Shown: positions 8,343 to 18,697, numbered from the stretch's first letter. The stretch is 64,000 nucleotides of DNA from Armatimonadota bacterium (GCA_029547025.1 JAKPQA010000074.1:1-64000), one strand, 5' to 3'. A program made the numbers and translations. Notes: a model not told the origin generated them from the sequence alone.

Positions 8343-11300
8343 ATGAGCAGGCGGTACCCGGGCTGGCCCGCCGTCTTGGCGGCCATCCTGGCCTCACTGG
8401 GCAGCTCAGCGGCCGCGGGACAGCGGGACACGATCTCGCTGTCCGGCCGTTGGCGGTTCGAGCTCGATCCCGGGGGGGTGGGCATCACCGAACGCTGGTT
8501 CGAGCGGGACCTGGCGGACTGGGTGATACTGCCCGGCTCGACCGACGAGAACCACAAGGGCACGCCCAACACACGACCGCCAGACCTGAACGGGCTCAGC
8601 CGCGTCTACGAGTACGTTGGCCCGGCGTGGTATCAGCGCGAGATCGACATCCCCGAGAGCTGGGCCGGGCTCCGCGTGACGTTGTTCCTCGAACGCTGTC
8701 ACTGGGAAACGCGCGTGTGGCTCGACGACCAGGAGCGGGGGACCGAGAACAGCCTGTGTGTGCCGCACGAGCACGATCTGGGCACCGGGTTGACGCCGGG
8801 TAGGCACCGGCTGACGCTGTGCGTGGACAACACGCTGAAGCTCAACATGGGCTACGCGGCGCATTCCACTTCGGAGCAGACTCAGACGAACTGGAATGGC
8901 GTGGTCGGCCGCATCGAGCTACGCGCGACGCCATCGGCGTGGGTCGCGCGCTTGCAGGCCTATCCGGACGTGCATGGCCATTGCGTCCGGGCAGCGGCCC
9001 ACATCGAGCCCGTGGGCGAAGCCAGTGGAGATCTGCAGCTCGCCGTGCGCGATCTCGCCTCCGGGACCATGGTGGCGGCGGCCCGCGTCCCCGCCGCGCC
9101 GGGCGGGATGGTCGAGGCCACACTGCCGCTGGGTGCCGCAATGCGCCGGTGGGACGAGTTCTCGCCGAGCCGTTACGAGCTTGTCGCCACGCTCCGCCTC
9201 CCCGATGGTGCCTCCGACGAGCGTCGTGTGCGCTTCGGCATGAGGGACCTGGAGGTGCGCGGTGGTAGACTGGTGCTTAACGGGCGGCCGGCGTTCCTGC
9301 GAGGTACGCTGGAGTGCTGCGTCTTCCCGCTCACCGGCTATCCGCCTACAGATGTCGAGAGCTGGTTGCGCATCTTCCGCATTGCCCGGTCGTACGGGCT
9401 GAACCACATGCGCTTCCACTCGTGGTGTCCGCCTGAAGCGGCCTTCGAGGCAGCCGACCGGACCGGGTTCCTCTTGCACGTCGAGGCACCGCAATGGACC
9501 TTCGACGTGGGTCAAGACCCACCAAGGGACGAGTTCATCCGCCAGGAAGTGATGCGGATCCTCGATGCGTACGGCAACCACCCTTCGTTCGGCATGCTGT
9601 GCATGGGGAACGAGCTTACAGGCGACGTGAGCTTCCTGCAGACGCTGGTGCTGTTAGGGCGCGAGCACGACCCGCGGCACCTGTACACATCATCCACGGC
9701 ATGGTCGTTCGGCCCGAACGACCAGTACAACGTGGCCGCCGTGCGCGGGCTTCATGGCCCGACGACCGACGCCGACTTCGCAGAGGCCGTTCGGCAGAGC
9801 CCCGTGCCGCTCATCTCCCACGAGGTGGGCCAGTGGAGCGTTTTCCCGAACATCAGGGAGATCCGGAAGTACACCGGAGTGCTCAGGCCCCGGAACTTCG
9901 AACGGGTCCGTGATAGCCTGAGGGCGCATCACCTCCTGAGTCAGGCCGACGACTTCACTTGGGTCACGGGCCGGCTGTCCGCGCAGCTCTACAAGGAGGA
10001 GATCGAGGTGCTGCTGCGGACGCCCGGTCTGGGTGGGTTCCAGTTGCTGGACCTGCATGATTTCCCGGGCCAGGGAACGGCGCTAGTGGGCATGCTCGAT
10101 GCCTTCTGGGACAGTAAGGGCTTCATCAGCGCCTCCGAGTTCAGCCGGTTCTGTGGGCCCACGGTTCCGCTGCTGCGGATGAAGCAGCGCACCTACACGA
10201 CGGCGGACACCCTTTCGGCACGCGTGCAGATCTCTCACTTTGGGCCGCGACGTCTGCGAGGCGTGGTGCCCCAGTGGTCGCTGGTCGCCGAGGACGGCCG
10301 CCGGATCCACTCAGGTGCACTGCCCGCCCGCGACATCCCGACTGGGCAGCTCAGCGACCTCGGCGCCATCGAGGTGGCTCTGAAGGGGGTGAGGGCGCCG
10401 GTAAGGGCCACGATCGAGGTGAGGCTGAGCGGGCTAGGCATCGCCAATGACTGGAACATCTGGGTGTACCCCGAGAACGAGGCCGCCGGCGAGCCGCCGG
10501 ATGTGCTGGTCACCCCCTCGGTGACCGAGGCCCTGGCCGCTCTCGATGCCGGTGAGAGGGTACTCCTGCTTCCGCGCGGTCCCTACCTGGTTCGCTCGCG
10601 GCCGGGGAGCTTCACACCGGTGTTCTGGAGTCCTCTGTGGTTCAGCAGCGCGGCCCGAGGAACAATGGGCATCCTGTGCGACCCCGAGCACCCGGCTCTG
10701 GCCCAGTTCCCCACAGAAGCACACGCGGACTGGCAGTGGTACGACCTACTCCAGCGCTCGCGGGCCATGAGTATCGACGGCCTTCCTCCACGTCTGAGAC
10801 CCATCGTCCAGGTCGTCGACAACTTCACCGCCAACCAGCGTCTGGCGAACCTATTCGAGGCTCGCGTCGGCCCGGGACGTGTGGTGGTATGCTCGGTCGA
10901 CCTGGGCAACGATCTCGGCGTTCGCCCCGCGGCTCGCCAGCTTCGCCGGAGCATCCTGGAGTACATGGGTTCGCGCCGCTTCGAGCCGTCCGTCCAGGTG
11001 ACTCGCGAGGAGCTGCTCTCGGTCGTCAGCGAGCAACCCGACAGCGTACTGCGCGCCCTGGGAGCGCGGGTGATCCGCGTCGACAGCGAGGACACCGCTC
11101 ACGGCAATGTCGCGGCTTGCGCCATCGACGGCGACCCCGAGACGTTCTGGCACACCGAGTGGGGGACGCAGGAAGCGGGCTTCCCCCACGAGCTCGTGAT
11201 CGATGTGGGGAGATTGGTGGAAATTCGTGGTTTCCGGTACCTGCCCAGGCAGGACATGAACAACGGGTGGTTCGCCGGCTATGAGATTGCCGTGTCGGAC

Positions 11301-11489
11301 GACGGCGCCGAGTGGGGCACTCCGGTGTCGGCCGGCGAGTTCTCCTTCGACGCCGACGAGAAACGCATCGAGCTGGCGGAAGAGGTGGTGGGGCGGTACG
11401 TCCGTCTCCGGGCCCTCACCGGCTACCAGGGCAAGCCGTGGGTGGGAGTCGCCGAGTTCGACATCGTGGCACAGGCGTCGAAGCGCTAA
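8343..11489 (+). CDS. Secreted GH2-type glycoside hydrolase with F5/8 type C domain
   Basis: 1048 aa. ATG 8343 is preferred over GTG 8331: it has AGTGGAGG upstream and a clean signal peptide (cleavage probably after SSAAAGQ). In order: a GH2 sugar-binding jelly roll (about 30-185), an immunoglobulin-like sandwich, a TIM barrel (about 300-570), further sheet domains, and a C-terminal discoidin-type F5/8C module (about 905-1045). The candidate acid/base is the Glu of CMGNELTG (residue 424) and the nucleophile is the Glu of ISHEVGQW (residue 494). GH2 members are beta-galactosidases, beta-glucuronidases, beta-mannosidases and relatives; the sequence does not decide among them. It heads a run of same-strand glycan genes, 23 bases before the fucosidase. 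Confidence 0.85.
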   Translation: MSRRYPGWPAVLAAILASLGSSAAAGQRDTISLSGRWRFELDPGGVGITERWFERDLADWVILPGSTDENHKGTPNTRPPDLNGLSRVYEYVGPAWYQREIDIPESWAGLRVTLFLERCHWETRVWLDDQERGTENSLCVPHEHDLGTGLTPGRHRLTLCVDNTLKLNMGYAAHSTSEQTQTNWNGVVGRIELRATPSAWVARLQAYPDVHGHCVRAAAHIEPVGEASGDLQLAVRDLASGTMVAAARVPAAPGGMVEATLPLGAAMRRWDEFSPSRYELVATLRLPDGASDERRVRFGMRDLEVRGGRLVLNGRPAFLRGTLECCVFPLTGYPPTDVESWLRIFRIARSYGLNHMRFHSWCPPEAAFEAADRTGFLLHVEAPQWTFDVGQDPPRDEFIRQEVMRILDAYGNHPSFGMLCMGNELTGDVSFLQTLVLLGREHDPRHLYTSSTAWSFGPNDQYNVAAVRGLHGPTTDADFAEAVRQSPVPLISHEVGQWSVFPNIREIRKYTGVLRPRNFERVRDSLRAHHLLSQADDFTWVTGRLSAQLYKEEIEVLLRTPGLGGFQLLDLHDFPGQGTALVGMLDAFWDSKGFISASEFSRFCGPTVPLLRMKQRTYTTADTLSARVQISHFGPRRLRGVVPQWSLVAEDGRRIHSGALPARDIPTGQLSDLGAIEVALKGVRAPVRATIEVRLSGLGIANDWNIWVYPENEAAGEPPDVLVTPSVTEALAALDAGERVLLLPRGPYLVRSRPGSFTPVFWSPLWFSSAARGTMGILCDPEHPALAQFPTEAHADWQWYDLLQRSRAMSIDGLPPRLRPIVQVVDNFTANQRLANLFEARVGPGRVVVCSVDLGNDLGVRPAARQLRRSILEYMGSRRFEPSVQVTREELLSVVSEQPDSVLRALGARVIRVDSEDTAHGNVAACAIDGDPETFWHTEWGTQEAGFPHELVIDVGRLVEIRGFRYLPRQDMNNGWFAGYEIAVSDDGAEWGTPVSAGEFSFDADEKRIELAEEVVGRYVRLRALTGYQGKPWVGVAEFDIVAQASKR

Positions 11490-11512
11490 GTTGCGAACGG
11501 GGAGCGGCGCAG

Positions 11513-14500
11513 ATGGTGTCGGTCACAGTTCTATGCACGGCTCTGGCATCGGCGGGAGCGCCGAGCTATGTGAATGCGGGATTATGCCTGGCACGGCCCA
11601 CGCCCTCCCAGGTCGAGTGGCAGGACATGGAGATCGAGATGTTCCTGTGCCTCGACCCGTGCACCTGGCAGGAACGGGAGTACGACGACCACTCCACACC
11701 GCTCACCGCCATCAACCCCCAGCAGCTCGACACCGACCAGTGGGCGCACGTGGCGCTCTCGATGGGGGCGAAGCAGATCCTGTTCGTGGCGAAGCACACG
11801 GGCGGCTTCTGCTGGTGGCAGACGGAGACAAGTGACTACGGCGTGCGCCAGATCCCGTGGCGCGGGGGCCGCGGCGATGTCGTCGCCGACCTGGCCGAGT
11901 CGTGCCGGAAGCATGGGCTGAAGCTGGGGCTCTATCTAAGCCCGGCCGATGACGTTCACGGAGCGACCACCGGTGGACGCTGCCCGACGGCGGAGGCGCA
12001 GGCGGCCTACGCCCGCATCTACCGCCAGCAGCTGGCCGAGCTCCTCGGGCGCTATGGCCCCATCAGCGAGATCTGGTTCGACGGGAACCTGGTCATCGAC
12101 GTCGCCGACATCCTGGAGCGATTCGCGCCGGAGGCCATGGTCTTTCAGGGTCCGCGAGCGACCATCCGCTGGGTCGGGAACGAGGAGGGTTACGCCCCAT
12201 ACCCGGCGTGGAACGCTGTGGCTCGCGGGGATGCCGCCTCGGGAGGTGCCACCGCTGCCCACGGTACACCCGACGGCGACGTCTGGCTTCCCATCGAGGT
12301 CGACACCGTCAACGTGTCGCCCCACTACTGGTTCTGGAAGCGGAGCCCCGAACGTCGCCTGCGTACCGTGGCGGAGCTGATGGACTGCTACTACCGCTCG
12401 GTCGGTCACGGTGCCGTGCTGTTGCTGAACCAGAGCCCTGACACTCGGGGGCTCATTCCTGCGGAGGATGCGCGCGTCGCGGCGGAGTTCGGGGCCGAGA
12501 TCCGTCGCCGCTTCGGCCGGAGCCTGGCAGAGACACGCGGCCAGGGGACCCGGGTGGATCTGGACCTGGGCGGGTGGCGGTGGGTGGATCACGTGGTCAC
12601 GATGGAGGAGATCCGGCGGGGCGAGCGCATCCGCGAGTACTCGCTGGAGGGCAGAACCAGCTGCGGCTGGCAGGAGTTGTGCCGTGGCACGGCCGTGGGA
12701 CACAAGCGGATCGACCGCTTCGCCCCGGTCTGGGTCTCGGCGATCCGGCTGCGCTGCACGCGATCGGCTGCGACGCCGGTCATCCGGCGGCTAGCGGCCT
12801 ACTACGTTGGTCTGTGTGAACCACGCGGTGGGGCGCTGCGATGGACCTTTGACCGCGACGAGGTCGGCGCGGCAGCCGGCCTCTACCGGGCCGAGCCGCG
12901 CGGCGCGCGGCTCGTTGCGGGCATTATCGGCGACGCCCTGCAACTGGACGGCCATGGTGCCCATGTCCGCCTTGGCGATGTTCCGATTCCCGAGGGAGAC
13001 TTCACCCTGGCCGCGTGGATCTGCCCGCGCACCGTGACGCGCCGCGAGCAGATCATTGTGGCCAAGGAGCGGAGCGGCGTCGCCGACCACCAGTTCCGCC
13101 TGTACCTGGCGCCAGGCAACCGGGTGGGGTTCATCCACTCGGATGGGGAAGGCCACGGCGCGTGGCCCTCTGCCGGAGTGGGGGACGCGCTACCGGCGAG
13201 GCAGTGGTCGCATGTGGCGGTGACGCGGGGTCCGTCCGGGTACACCGCCTGGGTGAACGGCCAGGCCGTGGCGACCGCGCCTCCCTCGGGCAGCATCCGG
13301 CACCGCAACACGCTGGAGCTGCGCGCCGGAGCGCGCTACGCCCCATCGGGCGACGGCGCGGACAGCCCATTCGACGGCCTGATCGACGAGGTCATTCTGG
13401 CGCCGCGGGCTCTGTCGGAAGCAGAACTTCAGCCATCTCCGGCCGCCCGGGCGCTCATGTCGCAACCGGTGGAGATGACGCCCATGCAGAGAGGCCCACT
13501 GGCCAAGCCCACGCCGCAGCAGGCGGAGTGGCACGACCTCGAAGTGGGGATGTTCATCCACTTCGGTCCCAACACGTGGCAGAACCAGGAGGGCGACGAC
13601 CTCTCGACGCCGCTCGATCAGATCAACCCCCAACGACTGGACACCGACCAGTGGGTCTCCGTCGCTGATTCCATGGGGGCCCGGTACATTGTCTTCGTCG
13701 CCAAGCACGTCGGTGGCTTCTGTTGGTGGCAGACGGACACGACGGACTACAGCGTCGGCCACACGCCATGGCGCGGCGGCCGGGGCGACGTGATGGCTGA
13801 TCTGGCCGCATCGTGCCGCAGGCGCGGGATGAAGCTCGGCGTCTACCTGTCACCTTGCGACCGCAAGCACGGCATCGACGTCGGTGGTCGCGCTCCGACT
13901 CCCGAGGCCCAAGAGCAGTACAATGCCCTCTACCGGCGCCAGCTCACCGAGCTACTCACCCGCTACGGTGACATTGTCGAGATCTGGTTCGATGGCAGCA
14001 TTGTGGTGCCGGTGGGCGACATCCTGCAGGAGCATGCGCCGCGGGCGATGGTCTTCCAGGGTCCCCACGCAACGATCCGGTGGGTGGGCACCGAGTCGGG
14101 CTTCGCGCCGTACCCGGCCTGGAATGGCGTCAGCCTGGCTGACGCGAGATCGGGAGTCGCCACGGCAGCGCACGGGACCCCCGACGGCGATGCTTGGCTC
14201 CCCAACGAGGTCGATACCGTCAATGTGGTCCCACACTACTGGTTCTGGAACACCGACCCGAACCGGAGACTCAAGACCGTCGACGAGCTCATGGAGTGCT
14301 ACTATCAGTCCGTCGGGCGCGGGGCGGTCCTGCTGCTGAACCAGACGCCAGACACGTCGGGACTCATCCCCCAGGCCGATGCGCGCCGCGCCGCCGAGTT
14401 CGGGGCGGAAGTGAGGCGGCGGTTCGGGATACCCATCGCAGAGACGCGGGGCCGGGGCCAGACCGTCGAGCTCAAGCTGCCACGGACGGCCTCGGTGGAC

Positions 14501-14731
14501 CATGTCGTCGCCATGGAGGACATCCGCCGAGGCGAGCGGGTCCGCGAGTACGTGGTCGAGGGCCTTGTGGGCACCGAGTGGCGCGAGCTATGCCGCGGCT
14601 CGGCCATCGGGCACAAGAAGATCGACCGTTTCCCGCCGGTCGAGGTCGCCGGCATCCGGCTGCGATGCCTCGAGTCGGCCGGCGATCCGATCATACGAAA
14701 GCTGGCGGCGTACCGCGTCGGTGGGGGCTAG
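11513..14731 (+). CDS. Tandem GH29-type alpha-L-fucosidase with an internal LamG domain
   Basis: 1072 aa from ATG 11513 (GGGGAG upstream); the track start at 11312 lies inside the GH2 gene. Two GH29-like catalytic units (about 20-430 and 655-1072) flank a LamG/concanavalin-type module (about 440-645). Both units contain EIWFDG with the nucleophile Asp at residues 190 and 827, KHxGGFCWWQT, and VFQGPxATIRWVG. They differ at the N-terminal active-site strand: copy 2 has the normal MFIHFGPNTW, while copy 1 has MFLCLDPCTW and lacks the fucose-contacting His. Copy 1 may therefore be weak or inactive. The short N-terminal leader has a signal-like segment. A glycyl radical enzyme follows. Confidence 0.85.
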   Translation: MVSVTVLCTALASAGAPSYVNAGLCLARPTPSQVEWQDMEIEMFLCLDPCTWQEREYDDHSTPLTAINPQQLDTDQWAHVALSMGAKQILFVAKHTGGFCWWQTETSDYGVRQIPWRGGRGDVVADLAESCRKHGLKLGLYLSPADDVHGATTGGRCPTAEAQAAYARIYRQQLAELLGRYGPISEIWFDGNLVIDVADILERFAPEAMVFQGPRATIRWVGNEEGYAPYPAWNAVARGDAASGGATAAHGTPDGDVWLPIEVDTVNVSPHYWFWKRSPERRLRTVAELMDCYYRSVGHGAVLLLNQSPDTRGLIPAEDARVAAEFGAEIRRRFGRSLAETRGQGTRVDLDLGGWRWVDHVVTMEEIRRGERIREYSLEGRTSCGWQELCRGTAVGHKRIDRFAPVWVSAIRLRCTRSAATPVIRRLAAYYVGLCEPRGGALRWTFDRDEVGAAAGLYRAEPRGARLVAGIIGDALQLDGHGAHVRLGDVPIPEGDFTLAAWICPRTVTRREQIIVAKERSGVADHQFRLYLAPGNRVGFIHSDGEGHGAWPSAGVGDALPARQWSHVAVTRGPSGYTAWVNGQAVATAPPSGSIRHRNTLELRAGARYAPSGDGADSPFDGLIDEVILAPRALSEAELQPSPAARALMSQPVEMTPMQRGPLAKPTPQQAEWHDLEVGMFIHFGPNTWQNQEGDDLSTPLDQINPQRLDTDQWVSVADSMGARYIVFVAKHVGGFCWWQTDTTDYSVGHTPWRGGRGDVMADLAASCRRRGMKLGVYLSPCDRKHGIDVGGRAPTPEAQEQYNALYRRQLTELLTRYGDIVEIWFDGSIVVPVGDILQEHAPRAMVFQGPHATIRWVGTESGFAPYPAWNGVSLADARSGVATAAHGTPDGDAWLPNEVDTVNVVPHYWFWNTDPNRRLKTVDELMECYYQSVGRGAVLLLNQTPDTSGLIPQADARRAAEFGAEVRRRFGIPIAETRGRGQTVELKLPRTASVDHVVAMEDIRRGERVREYVVEGLVGTEWRELCRGSAIGHKKIDRFPPVEVAGIRLRCLESAGDPIIRKLAAYRVGGG

Positions 14732-14831
14732 TCATCTCCGACCCAAGAGCACGACAATGAGCCCCAGGCCGTGCAGTCGAAGGCACGAGTGCTGTTTGCC
14801 CGGACCGACGTGTGCCGTGTGGAGGCCGTCC

Positions 14832-17000
14832 ATGACCGAGCGCGTCAGCGCCCTGCGGGACCGTGCATTGCGCAGCCGTCGAGGCGAGGACCGGACGACG
14901 CCGAGCCTGTGGCAGGAGTCCTATCGTCGGACCGAGGGCCTTCCCGAGGTGACGCGCTGGGCCATGGCGACGGCTCACGGCTACCGCACGCAGCCTGTGT
15001 ACGTGCAGGAGTTGGAGCTCCTCGTCGGGACGCCCCCGGGCATGGTGTACGACGAGGACGGGCCGGTAGTCCCGCAGATCTTCGGCCGCCAGCCCTTCGT
15101 GTGCCCGTGGCCAGTCTCGGACGAGATCCAGCGCCTGTTTGGAGCAGGGCTGTTCTCGCCGGCGGGAAACCATACGACCATCGACTACGATGCCATCATG
15201 GTGGGCGGGTTTCGCGGGCTGATCAGCCGTGTCGATGCGAGGCTCGCGTTGCCGCAGGTTCGGGCGGACGACGAGCAGACCGCTTTTCTGGGGGCGCTGC
15301 GGACCATCGCGGAAGGCTACATCGACTACTGCGGCCGCCATGCCGACGAAGCGCTGGCACAAGCGGCCGCCTGCGCGGACCCCCAGCGCGCTCAGGAGCT
15401 CCGCACGATCGCGGGCAACTGCCTGCAGGTGGTTGCCGATCCTCCCCGGACTTTCTGGCAGGCATGTCAGTCGGCATGGTTCTCGTTCGTCTTCCTGCCT
15501 GACGCGCCGGGGCGTGTGGATCAGTACCTCTATCCCTTCTACCGCGCGGACATGGACTCGGGGCGGCTCGACGATGACCGCGCGCGCGAGCTACTGAGCT
15601 GTCTGTGGCTGCGATATCTGGAGTTCGCGGGCGCTGCGGCGGCGGTCAGCGCGTTCCACCACCTCACTCTGGGCGGCATGCGCCCCGACGGTTCCGACGC
15701 GTCCAACCAGCTCACGTGGCTTTGCCTTGACGTCACGGAGGAACTCAGGATCCAGCGCCCCCAGGTCGGGCTGCGATGTCATGCAGACACCCCGCCGGCA
15801 TTGCTCGAGCGGGCAGTGAGGGTGCTGCGGGCTCGAGCGGGGAACCCGGACTTCTGCAACGACGAGCAGATCGTGCCGGCGCTGGTGCGCACTGGCATTT
15901 CCCTCGAGGACGCGCGGGACTTCTCGCTCTCCGGCTGCCATGAGGTCATCGTGACGGGCCGTGCCCAAATGGGATCCGTCGAGGGCTTCATCAACCTGCC
16001 GAAGGTTCTGAGGGCCGTGCTGGGGCTCGAGCCGGGGCTGCTTGGCGGGGCCACCCCCCCGTTCCCGGAGTCGTGGGAGCAGCTCTGGGAACAGCTGACA
16101 TCGGCCATGAGGTGGGTGGCCTGGCGTGCCCATGAGGCGGCCCTGGCGCGCGACGAGGAGGCGGCACGTGGGGCGGGGGGCCACCTCCAAGCATCCCTCG
16201 TGGTGGGTGACTGCGTCGAGCGCGGCAAGGGCTACACCCAGGGCGGCGCCCGGTACAACCACTGCAACTGGAACGTCATCGGCCTCGCCAACCTCACCGA
16301 CGCCCTCAGCGCCATCCGGTGGCTGGTGTTCGACCAACGCCAGCTCACTCTGGCGGAGCTCGCCGGCGTGGTGAGCGCCAACTGGGTGGGTCACGAGCCA
16401 CTTCGACAGCGGGTGCTCGGAGAGTCACCGAACTTCGGCAACGACGATGACCGGGCAGACGCCATCGCGACCGACCTGCTGCGGATGATCGCCGCGGCCT
16501 TTGAGGGCCTCACGCCATTTCGAGGTGGCAAGTACATCCTCGGCACTCTCGCGGGTGGGGAGAACATGCATATCGAGTTCGGCCGGATGACGGGAGCAAC
16601 ACCAGACGGCCGGCGCGATGGTGAGCCGCTGGCCGACAGTGCCGGGCCGGCGCAGGGACGCGACCGCCGCGGTGTGACTGCCATGATGAACTCGGTGGCC
16701 AAGCTCCCGCACCACCTGCTGCCGACGGCGACGACACTCAATGTGAAACTCGACCCGAGGCTGCTCGAAACCGATACGGGCCTCGCCAAGGTAGCTGGGC
16801 TGATCCGCGCGCACTTCGCCGCCGGCGGCCAGCAGTGCCAGTTCAACATCGTGGACCGCGAGATGCTGCTCGAGGCCCGGCGGGATCCAGAGCAGTACCG
16901 CGATCTGATGGTCCGCGTCGCGGGCTACAGCGCGCCCTTCACTTCGCTGTGGGAAGACCTGCAGGACGAGATCATCGCGCGGACGGAGCACGCGCTGTGA
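14832..17000 (+). CDS. Glycyl radical enzyme of the pyruvate formate-lyase family
   Basis: 722 aa. ATG 14832 follows GGAGG by six bases; the N-terminus ERVSALRDRAL matches the family, so the longer track ORF is not used. The glycyl radical loop is intact as RVAGYSAPF with Gly at residue 698. The thiyl site is SGCHEV with Cys 369 and a Glu at 371, as in dehydratase/lyase members and unlike the Cys-Cys pair of pyruvate formate-lyase itself. It is rather short for the family (commonly about 760-850 aa). The radical forms only without oxygen, so this implies anaerobic metabolism. No radical-SAM activase lies in the window. A diol dehydratase acting after fucose release is possible, but the substrate cannot be read from the sequence. 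Confidence 0.9.
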   Translation: MTERVSALRDRALRSRRGEDRTTPSLWQESYRRTEGLPEVTRWAMATAHGYRTQPVYVQELELLVGTPPGMVYDEDGPVVPQIFGRQPFVCPWPVSDEIQRLFGAGLFSPAGNHTTIDYDAIMVGGFRGLISRVDARLALPQVRADDEQTAFLGALRTIAEGYIDYCGRHADEALAQAAACADPQRAQELRTIAGNCLQVVADPPRTFWQACQSAWFSFVFLPDAPGRVDQYLYPFYRADMDSGRLDDDRARELLSCLWLRYLEFAGAAAAVSAFHHLTLGGMRPDGSDASNQLTWLCLDVTEELRIQRPQVGLRCHADTPPALLERAVRVLRARAGNPDFCNDEQIVPALVRTGISLEDARDFSLSGCHEVIVTGRAQMGSVEGFINLPKVLRAVLGLEPGLLGGATPPFPESWEQLWEQLTSAMRWVAWRAHEAALARDEEAARGAGGHLQASLVVGDCVERGKGYTQGGARYNHCNWNVIGLANLTDALSAIRWLVFDQRQLTLAELAGVVSANWVGHEPLRQRVLGESPNFGNDDDRADAIATDLLRMIAAAFEGLTPFRGGKYILGTLAGGENMHIEFGRMTGATPDGRRDGEPLADSAGPAQGRDRRGVTAMMNSVAKLPHHLLPTATTLNVKLDPRLLETDTGLAKVAGLIRAHFAAGGQQCQFNIVDREMLLEARRDPEQYRDLMVRVAGYSAPFTSLWEDLQDEIIARTEHAL

Positions 17001-17033
17001 GGGGAACAGGAACCACGCAGGGGCGCTGGCCAC

Positions 17034-18647
17034 ATGACGAGCGAGTGGCGATGGGACTACGGGTGGAATATGCGGACGCCCGCCCGGGTTAGGCGGGCCA
17101 CACTCGGCCAGGCGCTCGCGGCTTTGGGAGGTCTCATGTTCGCTCTTGCTTGGGCTCTGTGCGCGACCGGCGCCTCGGGCGCCGACTGCTTCGCCATCCG
17201 CGTCGTCGATGAGGCCACGGGCCGCGGCGTCCCGCTGGTGGCCCTACGCACGGTCGACGGAACGGTGCGGTACACCGACAGTGCCGGCTTCGTGGCCGTG
17301 CGCGACCCCGAGCTCATGGGCCAACGGGTCTTCTTTCACATCAGCAGCCACGGCTACGAGTACCCGGCTGATGGCTTCGGCAACAGGGGGATTGCGCTAG
17401 ACGTGACGCCCGGCGGACGAGCCGAAGTGCGCGTCCACCGGGTGAACATCGCCGAGAGGCTGTACCGGCTGACTGGAGCGGGTATCTACCGCGATAGTGT
17501 CATCCTCGGCGAGCCCGTCCCTGTCCGTCAGCCCTTGCTCAACGCCAGGGTCACGGGGCAGGACTCGGCCCTGGCCATCCCGTGGCGAGGCCGCATCTAC
17601 TGGTTCTTCGGCGACACGAACCGTATCGAGTACCCGCTGGGGAACTTCCACACGTCCGGTGCGACCTCAGCCCTGCCGGGCGACGGCGGGCTGGATCCTT
17701 CGATCGGGGTTGATATCGAGTATCTGGTTGATGACGATGGCTTCAGCCGGGCCATGTGCCCCATGGCAGGCGAGGGGCCCGTGTGGCTCGACGGGCTGGC
17801 CGTGGCCCGGGACCGTGACGGCGCCGATCGGCTGGTGGCCCACTACTCCCGGGTGCGAGGACTTGAGACGCTCCTCGAGCACGGCCTCGCCGTGTTCGAC
17901 GACGAGAGACAAGTGTTCACCAAGCATGTCGAGTTCGCACTCGACGACACACAGCGCTGTCCACGGGGCCATCCGGTTGCGATACGCGAGGACGGGCGCG
18001 ACTGGCTCCTCTTCCCGACGCCTTTTGCCAGTCTCCGGTGTGAGGCAACCATCGAGGCACTGTCGGACCCCGGGCGCTATGAGAGCTTCACGTGCCTCGC
18101 CCCCGGAGCGCGCTTCGCGGCGGAGCACACCGCCGTCGAGCGTGGCCCCGATGGCACCCTCGTATGGGGATGGAAGCCGAACACCGATGCCATTACGCAG
18201 GCACAGGAGGCCGAGCTGGCGGTCGCCGGCCTCTTGAGGCCGGACGAGTGCCGCTATCAGGTCCGCGATGGCACGGGGCAGGCCATCCGCCTGCACAACG
18301 GGTCGCTCGCGTGGAATGCCTACCGCCAGCGATGGATCATGATCGTGGCACAGGCGGGAGGCAGCAGCTCGGTCCTCGGCGAGATCTGGTTCGCCGAAGC
18401 CGACTCACCCACGGGGCCCTGGACGAGCTGCACGAAGATCGTGACCCATGACCACTACGGCTTGTACAATCCGGTGCACCACCCGTTTCTCGATCAGGAT
18501 GGAGGGCGGGTGATCTACTTCCAGGGGACATACAGCCAGACGTTTGAGGGGCCCGTGGCCCCCACGCCCCTGTATGACTACAACCAGATCATGTACCGGC
18601 TCGACCTGTCCGATGCCCGGTTGGGCCCGCCACCATCGCGGCGCTAG
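17034..18647 (+). CDS. Secreted beta-propeller protein with an N-terminal Ig-like domain
   Basis: 537 aa from ATG 17034; ATG 17070 is a good alternative because it leaves a compact signal peptide (MRTPARVRRATLG onward). A carboxypeptidase-regulatory-like beta-sandwich (about 45-140) is followed by a five-bladed-propeller-type region with the FGDTN motif typical of DUF4185-like and distantly GH43-like proteins. Repeated acidic strands such as EGPVWLDGLAV, GWKPNTD and HHPFLDQDGG mark blades. No catalytic triad can be assigned with certainty. It is located between the glycyl radical enzyme and a GH51-like gene, 33 bases after the former, so probably part of the same glycan operon. Confidence 0.65.
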   Translation: MTSEWRWDYGWNMRTPARVRRATLGQALAALGGLMFALAWALCATGASGADCFAIRVVDEATGRGVPLVALRTVDGTVRYTDSAGFVAVRDPELMGQRVFFHISSHGYEYPADGFGNRGIALDVTPGGRAEVRVHRVNIAERLYRLTGAGIYRDSVILGEPVPVRQPLLNARVTGQDSALAIPWRGRIYWFFGDTNRIEYPLGNFHTSGATSALPGDGGLDPSIGVDIEYLVDDDGFSRAMCPMAGEGPVWLDGLAVARDRDGADRLVAHYSRVRGLETLLEHGLAVFDDERQVFTKHVEFALDDTQRCPRGHPVAIREDGRDWLLFPTPFASLRCEATIEALSDPGRYESFTCLAPGARFAAEHTAVERGPDGTLVWGWKPNTDAITQAQEAELAVAGLLRPDECRYQVRDGTGQAIRLHNGSLAWNAYRQRWIMIVAQAGGSSSVLGEIWFAEADSPTGPWTSCTKIVTHDHYGLYNPVHHPFLDQDGGRVIYFQGTYSQTFEGPVAPTPLYDYNQIMYRLDLSDARLGPPPSRR

Positions 18648-18697
18648 GCTCTTCGCATCCCAACGGACCGATCCGCGGAGTCTGAGGAGGCCGATAG

